The notes below the pieces were generated by a model. The model worked only from the letters and a program-made list of their open reading frames with translations, was not told where the DNA came from and did not search any database. Below, in pieces: positions 58,211 through 64,000 of a stretch of DNA of 64,000 nucleotides (positions are counted from its first letter, which is position 1; each line of letters begins with the position of its first letter). The stretch spans positions 17,660-81,659 of the forward strand of contig NZ_JADHDU010000008.1 in the NCBI RefSeq assembly GCF_016820495.1. Reading direction: 5' to 3'. This DNA is from Planococcus beigongshangi. GTDB taxonomy: Bacteria > Bacillota > Bacilli > Bacillales_A > Planococcaceae. The position numbers and the translations under genes are program-made.

Positions 58211-59497
58211 TTATAATTGGCTGAAAGCTTTTCGTACAGCTTGAATTGCAGTGTTGATATCTTCTTCTGTATGCTCGGTTGTCAGGAACCAGGCTTCGTA
58301 TTTAGAAGGGGCCAGATTAATGCCCTGCTCAAGCATCAATTTGAAGAAACGGCCAAAAGTCTCTCCATCAGTCGCTTCAGCCTGTTCATAGTTTTCGACC
58401 GTTACGTCCGTGAAGTAGATGGTGAGAGCACCTTTTAAGCGATTGACTGTTATTGTTATATCAAATTCCTTGGCAGCTTGTAAAATCCCTTCTTCCAAAA
58501 TTTTACCGAGCCTGTCCATTTCTTCGTAAACTCCTTCAGCCTGAAGCACTTCCAGGCATGCGATGCCTGCTTGGATCGAAGCGGGATTTCCAGCCATGGT
58601 GCCTGCCTGGTAAGCAGGTCCAAGCGGAGCTACTGTTTCCATGATTTCTTTTTTGCCGCCATATGCACCGATCGGCAATCCGCCGCCGATGATTTTGCCG
58701 AGTGCAGTCAAATCCGGAGTCAACCCCAGCATGTCCTGGGCACCGCCATAATGGAAACGGAATGCCGTGATCACTTCATCATATACGATCAAAGCGCCTT
58801 TTTCTTTGGCTATGCGATGCACTTCTTCCAGAAACCCTTCTTTCGGCTCGACAATGCCGAAATTGCCGACAATCGGCTCGACCAGGATACAGGCGATTTC
58901 ATTGCCCCATTTTTCCATCGCTTCCGCGAAAGCAGCAGGATCATTGAATGGGATCGTAATCACTTCTTCGGCAATTGTTTTTGGAACACCGGCAGAATCA
59001 GGCGTACCGAGTGTTGCAGGGCCGGAGCCGGCTGCCACCAGCACCAAATCAGAATGGCCATGATAGCATCCTGCAAACTTCATGATTTTCGTGCGGCCTG
59101 TATAAGCGCGTGACACACGGATCGTTGTCATGACAGCTTCCGTTCCGCTATTGACGAAACGGACTTTATCCATATTCGGCATAGCTTCTTTCAGCATTTT
59201 TGCAAACGTGATTTCATGGCGCGTCGGCGTACCGTATAAAACCCCTGTTTCAGCAGCATGCGAAATCGCCTTTGAAATATGAGGGTGGCCATGGCCGGTG
59301 ATGATCGGGCCGTAGGCTGCCAGGAAATCGATGTATTTATTGCCGTCGACATCCCAGAAGTATGCACCTTTTGCGCGTTCCATCACAACGGGTGAACCGC
59401 CGCCGACCGCTTTGAATGATCTGGAGGGACTATTGACCCCGCCGACGATATGCTGAAGCGCTTCTTCGTGAAGTTTAATTGATTGGGAATGGTTCAT
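58211..59497 (-). CDS. hemL: Glutamate-1-semialdehyde 2,1-aminomutase
   Basis: PLP enzyme of 428 residues that makes 5-aminolevulinate for heme synthesis. The PLP lysine is Lys268 in [19 protein letters not shown]; other signatures are [20 protein letters not shown] (in part), YHGHSD and [12 protein letters not shown]. Its setting beside bcp and perR matches B. subtilis gsaB, the second isozyme, so another hemL copy in the hemAXCDBL operon is expected elsewhere. AGGAATTCACATC precedes the ATG. It is divergent from bcp. Confidence 0.95.
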   Translation of the reverse strand: MNHSQSIKLHEEALQHIVGGVNSPSRSFKAVGGGSPVVMERAKGAYFWDVDGNKYIDFLAAYGPIITGHGHPHISKAISHAAETGVLYGTPTRHEITFAKMLKEAMPNMDKVRFVNSGTEAVMTTIRVSRAYTGRTKIMKFAGCYHGHSDLVLVAAGSGPATLGTPDSAGVPKTIAEEVITIPFNDPAAFAEAMEKWGNEIACILVEPIVGNFGIVEPKEGFLEEVHRIAKEKGALIVYDEVITAFRFHYGGAQDMLGLTPDLTALGKIIGGGLPIGAYGGKKEIMETVAPLGPAYQAGTMAGNPASIQAGIACLEVLQAEGVYEEMDRLGKILEEGILQAAKEFDITITVNRLKGALTIYFTDVTVENYEQAEATDGETFGRFFKLMLEQGINLAPSKYEAWFLTTEHTEEDINTAIQAVRKAFSQL

Positions 59498-59622
59498 GAT
59501 GTGAATTCCTCCTACTTAAAGTCTATTCCTTTATTGTAGACAAGTTTTTGCATTAACGCCAAAGAAATTGAAACTGCAGCGGCAGTTCGGTACGATATAC
59601 TTATAGAAGAGGAGTGATTGTG

Positions 59623-60099
59623 ATGACAGCATTGGAAGGTTTGCATGCACCGGATTTTTCACTGAAAAACGAAAACGGTGAAATGGTTTCTTTGAAGGAT
59701 TTTTCCGGAAAAAAATATGTGGTCCTTTATTTTTATCCAAGGGATATGACACCGGGCTGTACGACACAGGCGTGTGATTTCCGCGATGCCGAAAAGGATT
59801 TTTCGGAACTCGGTGCAGTGATTCTGGGTGTCAGCGCAGATTCTGAAGCACAGCATACAAAATTCATCACGAAGCATGGCCTGCCTTTTTCACTTTTGGT
59901 AGACGAAGATCACCAGGTATCGGAAGCATACGGGGTGTGGGTGGAGAAGAAAATGTACGGGAAAGAGTTCATGGGAATTGAACGTTCGACATTCCTGATC
60001 GATCCGACCGGCACCGTCATCAAAGAGTGGCGCAAAGTCAAAGTTAAGAACCATATCGGGGAAGTGCTGGAAACTCTGAAAGAGCTTAGCAACGCATAG
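59623..60099 (+). CDS. bcp: Thiol peroxidase Bcp (thioredoxin-dependent peroxiredoxin)
   Basis: Atypical two-cysteine peroxiredoxin of 158 residues detoxifying hydroperoxides. The peroxidatic Cys46 in TPGCTTQACDF is followed five residues later by resolving Cys51, the BCP/PrxQ arrangement. ATG 59623 lies six bases behind AGAGGAGTG; an in-frame GTG at 59614 is inside that site. It starts a three-gene run with the dehydrogenase and adenosyltransferase genes. In B. subtilis the equivalent ygaF also lies beside gsaB and perR. Confidence 0.95.
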   Translation: MTALEGLHAPDFSLKNENGEMVSLKDFSGKKYVVLYFYPRDMTPGCTTQACDFRDAEKDFSELGAVILGVSADSEAQHTKFITKHGLPFSLLVDEDHQVSEAYGVWVEKKMYGKEFMGIERSTFLIDPTGTVIKEWRKVKVKNHIGEVLETLKELSNA

Positions 60100-60112
60100 G
60101 GGGAAAACATTC

Positions 60113-61054
60113 ATGGAAATACTATTCACCTTTTTGCCATCCGAAGAAATGAGGCAGGACATCATAGAAGATTTTCCTGATGTCAATTTCCATTTCGCCT
60201 ATAAGGATAAAAGCAGGTTGCCGGAAGCGGATGTACTGGTCACTTACGGAGAGGACCTGGACGAGGAAGACATTGCCGCTGCAAGACAATTGAAATGGAT
60301 CATGGTTGCAAGTGCGGGTGTCGAGAAAATGCCGCATAAAGCAATCGCGCAGCGGGGAATAACCGTATCGAATGTGAGGGGCATCCACAAAACACCGATG
60401 GGTGAATCAGTGCTCGGGCATTTGCTTGCGTTGAAGCGCTCACTTCCGGAAATATATGAAAACCAGCGGAAACGCACATGGGAGCGCAAATTCAGATCGA
60501 CAGAACTTTTCGGTTCCACTGCACTGATTCTTGGGCCAGGTGCAATCGGCGCTGAAATCGGCCGGCTGCTGCAGGCGTTCGGCGTAATGACCATCGGCTG
60601 CAACCGCTCTGGAAATCAGGCGGAACATATGAATGAAATGATTTCTTTCGATGAACTTCTGTCGAAACTGCCGGAGGCCGATGTCATCATTTCAGTTCTG
60701 CCAAGCACGCCGGAAACCCGGAATCTCCTAGGCGCAGAGCATTTCAAAGCCATGAAAGAAGATGCAATCTTTATGAATTTCGGCCGCGGAGATCTGGTGG
60801 ATGAAGAAGTACTTTTTGAAGCGATGAAAAATGAATCCATTGCCCACGCAGTCCTGGATGTTTTTGAACAGGAGCCGCTTCCGGATGACCATCCGTTCTG
60901 GACTTTGGAAAATGTCATCATCTCCCCACATGTCTCAAGCAAATCCGGTAAATATCTTGAACGGGCAATGGAAATATTCCTGCCCAATTTACGGCAATGG
61001 CTGGAAGGCAAAAAGGAACCGACAAATCTCGTCAATATGGAAAAGGGGTATTAG
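60113..61054 (+). CDS. D-2-hydroxyacid dehydrogenase family protein
   Basis: NAD-dependent dehydrogenase of 313 residues. The NAD-binding motif LILGPGAIGAEIGRLL lies near residues 140-155, and VLPSTPETRNLL, MNFGRGDLVDEE (catalytic Arg) and VFEQEPLPDDHPFW (catalytic Glu) follow. The catalytic His is in IISPHVSSKSG. The substrate is not predictable; family members act on phosphoglycerate, glyoxylate or 2-oxoacids. It starts 13 bp after bcp and is followed by the adenosyltransferase gene after two bases. Confidence 0.92.
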   Translation: MEILFTFLPSEEMRQDIIEDFPDVNFHFAYKDKSRLPEADVLVTYGEDLDEEDIAAARQLKWIMVASAGVEKMPHKAIAQRGITVSNVRGIHKTPMGESVLGHLLALKRSLPEIYENQRKRTWERKFRSTELFGSTALILGPGAIGAEIGRLLQAFGVMTIGCNRSGNQAEHMNEMISFDELLSKLPEADVIISVLPSTPETRNLLGAEHFKAMKEDAIFMNFGRGDLVDEEVLFEAMKNESIAHAVLDVFEQEPLPDDHPFWTLENVIISPHVSSKSGKYLERAMEIFLPNLRQWLEGKKEPTNLVNMEKGY

Positions 61055-61056
61055 CG

Positions 61057-61611
61057 ATGAAAATTTACACAAAGACCGGTGATAAGGGGACAACTTCACT
61101 CGTTTACGGTTCCAGGGTCAAAAAAAATGATGTATTAGTGGAAGCTTATGGCACGTGTGATGAAGCAAATTCGATGATCGGTTTAGCTTTAGCGCATCTG
61201 AACAGCGAGTTTTTCAGTGAAAAAGATGAAATCATGGATATCTTCCATCAGATCCAAACGACTTTATTCCACGTTGGAGCGGAGCTTGCGACTCCTGCCG
61301 GTAAAGAAGTCAAATGGAAGCTGCATGCGGAAGATACTGTGAAACTCGAAAATTGGATCGATAAATACGATGCGGAGCTGACAGCGTTGAACAACTTCAT
61401 CCTTCCTGGCGGGCATCCGGCCGGAGCCGCATTCCATGTAGCCCGGACAGTCGTCAGAAGAGCGGAACGCCTCGCATCATCCATCGGGGATGACACTTCT
61501 CCTGAAGTGATGGCATACCTGAACCGCTTGTCCGATTTCCTGTTTGTTGCGGGCCGTTTCATCAATCAGCGTTTGGGAAGCAAGGAAAGCGAACTCCATA
61601 GCGAGCGATAA
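61057..61611 (+). CDS. Cob(I)alamin adenosyltransferase (PduO type)
   Basis: Makes adenosylcobalamin from ATP and cob(I)alamin; 184 residues. The N-terminal ATP-binding motif IYTKTGDKGTTSLVYGSRVKK (in part), TCDEANSMIGLA, and the helix VARTVVRRAERL with conserved Arg residues are those of B. subtilis YvqK. ATG 61057 follows AAAGGGG at the end of the preceding gene. It implies use of coenzyme B12 in the cell, although no B12 enzyme or riboswitch is seen in the window. Confidence 0.93.
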   Translation: MKIYTKTGDKGTTSLVYGSRVKKNDVLVEAYGTCDEANSMIGLALAHLNSEFFSEKDEIMDIFHQIQTTLFHVGAELATPAGKEVKWKLHAEDTVKLENWIDKYDAELTALNNFILPGGHPAGAAFHVARTVVRRAERLASSIGDDTSPEVMAYLNRLSDFLFVAGRFINQRLGSKESELHSER

Positions 61612-61654
61612 AGCAATTGAGAAGGCGTTCATTTGGCGTCCTTATAGTGATTTC

Positions 61655-61701
61655 TTGACATATGCCGGTCATTTTGAGTACACTGATTATAACGATTACA
61701 A
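61655..61701 (+). promoter_or_regulatory. perR promoter with PerR box
   Basis: TTGACA (61655-61660), 18 bp spacer and TACACT (61679-61684) form the promoter. Just downstream, 61687-61701 reads TTATAACGATTACAA, matching the Per box TTATAATNATTATAA at 12 of 14 specified positions. Binding there would autoregulate perR. Confidence 0.75.
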
Positions 61702-61734
61702 TGTAATAATCTTTATGAAGTGAGGTGCACGGCG

Positions 61735-62178
61735 ATGTCTGAAGGTCTATTAAAAGACGCGCTTGATGCTTTGAAGTCTACGGGTGTCCGAATCACTCCT
61801 CAACGTAATGCGATTTTGGAGTATATGATTCATTCAACTACCCACCCGACAGCGGATGACATTTATCGCGCGCTTGAGAAATCTTTTCCTAATATGAGTG
61901 TTGCAACAGTATATAATAATTTGCGTGTCTTTAAGAAAGCCGGATTGGTCAAGGAATTGACTTATGGCGATTCATCAAGCCGTTTCGATTTCGTTACACA
62001 TGATCATTACCATATGATTTGTAGCGGCTGCGGGAAAATTGTCGATTTCCATTACCCGGGCTTGGACGAAGTCGAACATTTGGCGTCGCATGTTACCGGA
62101 TTCCAGGTGGATTACCACCGCCTTGAAATTTACGGTACATGCCAGGACTGTCTAGCTGATACTGCAAAAGCACAATGA
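61735..62178 (+). CDS. perR: Peroxide-responsive repressor PerR
   Basis: Fur-family regulator of 147 residues that senses H2O2 by metal-catalysed histidine oxidation. All B. subtilis PerR positions are kept: regulatory metal ligands His37, Asp85, His91, His93 and Asp104, and structural zinc cysteines 96, 99, 136 and 139. The winged helix includes [21 protein letters not shown] (in part). Asp104 and the His37 context distinguish PerR from Fur and Zur. ATG 61735 lies seven bases behind GAGGTG. A PerR box overlaps the start of transcription. Confidence 0.96.
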   Translation: MSEGLLKDALDALKSTGVRITPQRNAILEYMIHSTTHPTADDIYRALEKSFPNMSVATVYNNLRVFKKAGLVKELTYGDSSSRFDFVTHDHYHMICSGCGKIVDFHYPGLDEVEHLASHVTGFQVDYHRLEIYGTCQDCLADTAKAQ

Positions 62179-62180
62179 GA

Positions 62181-62214
62181 AAACGGGCATAGAATCCTCT
62201 ATGTCCGTTTTTAT
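62181..62214 (+). terminator. Intrinsic terminator after perR
   Basis: Stem AACGGGCATAGA / TCTATGTCCGTT (one G-U), loop ATCC, then TTTATTTT. Confidence 0.88.
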
Positions 62215-62223
62215 TTTGAAAAA

Positions 62224-62262
62224 TAAAATCCGCCGGCGACGAAATCGCTGGCGGATTTTTTA
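62224..62262 (-). terminator. Intrinsic terminator after ygzB
   Basis: Stem AAATCCGCC..GCGA / TCGC..GGCGGATTT with loop CGAAA; on the minus strand it follows the ygzB stop and has T-rich ends on both sides. Confidence 0.85.
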
Positions 62263-62613
62263 TACTTTGGAGTTTTTCTTATTATAATCGACGTCGAACT
62301 CTTTGCCTTCAAGAGCGGGGTCCATTGTGAGCGGCTCGCGGCAGTGCATGCACATGTCCACACGGCCGAGCATTTTCGTATGACGATTACAGTTAGGGCA
62401 TTGGACCGGAACGGTTTTCATGGAAAGAAGCCCGATCCAGGCATAGACACCTGTGCTTCCAATAATCGCAATAACTCCAACCAGCATGAATATGACCATA
62501 ACGACAGGCTGCTCTCTGAAGAAAATACCTATATACATAATAACGATGCCGATGAAAATCAGCGACAGCGCAAAAGTCCGTATTCGGTTGATTTTATTTT
62601 TATAAGGTTTCAT
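62260..62613 (-). CDS. ygzB: UPF0295 membrane protein YgzB
   Basis: Protein of 117 residues with two N-terminal helices (about 15-35 and 40-65) and a C-terminal zinc-ribbon-like segment [22 protein letters not shown], where two CxxC pairs (CPNC, CMHC) are visible. This is the UPF0295 family, function unknown. ATG 62613 is preferred, eight bases behind GGAGG; the in-frame TTG 62619 is too close. In B. subtilis it also lies between perR and ygxA. Confidence 0.92.
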   Translation of the reverse strand: MKPYKNKINRIRTFALSLIFIGIVIMYIGIFFREQPVVMVIFMLVGVIAIIGSTGVYAWIGLLSMKTVPVQCPNCNRHTKMLGRVDMCMHCREPLTMDPALEGKEFDVDYNKKNSKV

Positions 62614-62819
62614 GTTCAATTCCTCCTTGCATCCATCATACTATATCATATTCAAAGTGAAAAAGCGTTATTGCTTTTCTCATGAAGGAATCGGCAGAAA
62701 TATGTCGAAATAGAGAAAAGCACAGATTCTTTGCCCAGCCGGAGCATAAACCTATTTTGAATGAATGAAAAAACGGGTATGCCCGTTAATATACCTGAAA
62801 CTGCAGGGAGTGAGAGGGA

Positions 62820-63692
62820 ATGGAACAAAAGTTAAGAGCGATTTATCAGGAGCGGGCCAGCCAGGAAAGTACGCTTGGGGTGATGCTCATTGAAAAAAGG
62901 GAAAAAGTCAGCCCTAATACAGATACTTTCGATGCCATCCTGCTGATCATCACCAAAGAAAATGAAACTCCGGTATTTTCGAAACATTATACCGACGGTG
63001 AAAAAAAAGCGGCAATGCATATCGTTACAGAAAAACAATTGAAAAAATGGCTGCTTCTCGGCACCAACAGAAAAATTGTCGATTGGCTATTTAATGGACG
63101 CATCATTTTTGATCGTAATGAGTTTATGGAAAAATTGATCATCGAGCTTAAGGAATATCCTTTTGCCGGGAGAAAGATAAAAATGGGTCTCGAATATGCA
63201 AAGCTTATCAGACGATACTTGGAAGGGAAAATGCTTTTTGAAGAAAAGAATTATCTCGACGCCTATCGTCACGTGATAGAGTCGCTGCATCATTTAGCGA
63301 GATTGGCTGTCTTGGAAAATGGCCTGCCGCCAGAGGTGACTGTCTGGTCCCAGGTTAAAAAGATGGAGCCATCCATTTATAAATTATATGAAGAATTAGT
63401 GCTGAGTGATGAGTCGATTGACAAGCGGCTGGAGCTTTTATTCCTAGCCAGCGAATTCCTGATCCATTCACGCACGGCCGACGGAGCACAGCATATCATT
63501 GAAATAATGGGCCAAAAGAAAAGCTGGACGATCCAGGAACTTCATGAACAGGAAGAGTTGAAAAACTATTCTTCCGATCTCGAAGTCTTCATCGAATACC
63601 TTGTCGATAAAGAAATAATCTTTGTCGAAGGGGTATTAACTAAAAGTGAAGGCATTTTCCACCGGTACTACTCGGTCAGAAGCGAAAATTGA
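62820..63692 (+). CDS. ygxA: Nucleotidyltransferase-like protein YgxA
   Basis: Soluble protein of 290 residues. The region YLEGKMLFEEKNYLDAYRHVIESLHHLARLA (in part) resembles substrate-binding helical domains of nucleotidyltransferases, and the C terminus holds a winged-helix-like domain. No canonical G-S-x-n-D-x-D catalytic motif is evident at the N terminus, so activity is uncertain. B. subtilis YgxA likewise precedes an rRNA operon, which is the case here. Confidence 0.88.
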   Translation: MEQKLRAIYQERASQESTLGVMLIEKREKVSPNTDTFDAILLIITKENETPVFSKHYTDGEKKAAMHIVTEKQLKKWLLLGTNRKIVDWLFNGRIIFDRNEFMEKLIIELKEYPFAGRKIKMGLEYAKLIRRYLEGKMLFEEKNYLDAYRHVIESLHHLARLAVLENGLPPEVTVWSQVKKMEPSIYKLYEELVLSDESIDKRLELLFLASEFLIHSRTADGAQHIIEIMGQKKSWTIQELHEQEELKNYSSDLEVFIEYLVDKEIIFVEGVLTKSEGIFHRYYSVRSEN

Positions 63693-63707
63693 AGAGGAGA
63701 TCTGTAA

Positions 63708-63740
63708 CCGGATTGTCCATGGACAATCCGGTTTCTTTCA
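63708..63740 (+). terminator. Intrinsic terminator after ygxA
   Basis: Perfect palindrome AACCGGATTGTCC / GGACAATCCGGTT with a two-base loop, followed by TCTTTC. It insulates ygxA from the rRNA promoters. Confidence 0.85.
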
Positions 63741-63834
63741 TTAGAGTAGATCTGTTGGTAATGATTTTGAATAACATTTTCTGAGAATACCATATAGAGC
63801 TTGAAAATTTCTCGAGATTTTTATCCTTTTGGCG

Positions 63835-64000
63835 TTGACAATCAGGTGAGATCCATATTATGATATTACTTGTCGCTCAGGCAAATTAAGTTTTTTAGAA
63901 TAATAATTAAAGCTTGACTCCAGCGGCAGGCGATGGTAAATTAGAGAAGTCGCTTCAACACAGCGAGAACAAATGAACCTTGAAAACTGAACAGCAAAAC
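63835..64000 (+). promoter_or_regulatory. Tandem rRNA operon promoters and leader
   Basis: P1: TTGACA (63835-63840), 18 bp, TATGAT (63859-63864). P2: TTGACT (63914-63919), 17 bp, TAAATT (63937-63942). The sequence after P2 contains CGCTTCAACACAGCGAGAAC and AACCTTGAAAACTGAACAGC, typical of the leader just before 16S rRNA in Bacillaceae and Planococcaceae. The 16S gene itself must start beyond the window. The location after ygxA matches a B. subtilis rRNA operon position. Confidence 0.85.

Noticed and set aside
62771..62786. Hairpin AACGGG/CCCGTT upstream of ygxA as a terminator or attenuator
   Set aside because: Only six pairs and no T run follow; it is probably chance.

Overview
The window is a continuous stretch of Gram-positive (Bacillota) chromosome at moderate G+C. 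It has strong Shine-Dalgarno sites, several TTG or GTG starts, and intrinsic terminators after most units. Protein families and gene order suggest a non-sporulating member of the Caryophanaceae/Planococcaceae, such as Planococcus; this is inferred without a database search. Blocks follow Bacillus subtilis order: pcrB-pcrA-ligA-camS, gatCAB, dagK, rlmCD; then recX-yfhH-yfhJ, yfhP/mutY, fabL-ygaC-ygaD, and ygaE-hemL-bcp-perR-ygzB-ygxA leading into an rRNA operon. The spore gene sspE and ygaB, which lie between fabL and ygaC in B. subtilis, are absent.

Layout. 1-5.8 kb: PcrB (partial), PcrA helicase, DNA ligase and the CamS lipoprotein. 6-9.2 kb: the Glu-tRNA(Gln) amidotransferase. 9.3-15.6 kb: thioredoxin-like protein, lipid kinase, Nudix hydrolase, cytochrome bd oxidase with a tiny third subunit (CydS), and rRNA methyltransferase. 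15.7-23.6 kb: an FbpA-like small protein, amidase, a TetR/efflux pair, YfmL helicase, M29 aminopeptidase and a secreted SGNH esterase. 23.6-33.5 kb: M20 hydrolase, a TPP riboswitch with ThiT, MetAP, a TspO-like membrane protein, oligoendopeptidase F, GNAT, carbonic anhydrase, MreBH and a second M29 aminopeptidase. 33.7-36 kb: an FAD monooxygenase/methyltransferase pair of unknown pathway, followed by about 400 bp of structured intergenic repeats. 36.5-46.8 kb: YfkK, an alanine symporter, a probable SigB-driven YtxH/YihY operon, OsmC, MFS, a second RlmCD-type methyltransferase, an epimerase, and RecX-YfhH-YfhJ/YfhP. 46.9-63.7 kb: MutY, FabL, NtdP, an ABC exporter, a dipeptide-type ABC importer, YgaE, HemL, Bcp, a dehydrogenase, a cobalamin adenosyltransferase, PerR, YgzB and YgxA. 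The last 170 bp carry tandem rRNA promoters and the rRNA leader.

How the genes work together. Most are housekeeping: DNA repair and replication (PcrA, LigA, MutY, RecX), translation (GatCAB, RNA methyltransferases, YfmL, MetAP), peptide uptake and breakdown (Dpp-like importer, PepF, M29 x2), thiamine salvage, heme and cobalamin cofactor supply, respiration, and peroxide or general stress defence (PerR, Bcp, OsmC, YtxH). I found no transposase, prophage, CRISPR array, restriction system or tRNA gene. The unusual content is small: micro-ORFs, short proteins and non-coding repeats.
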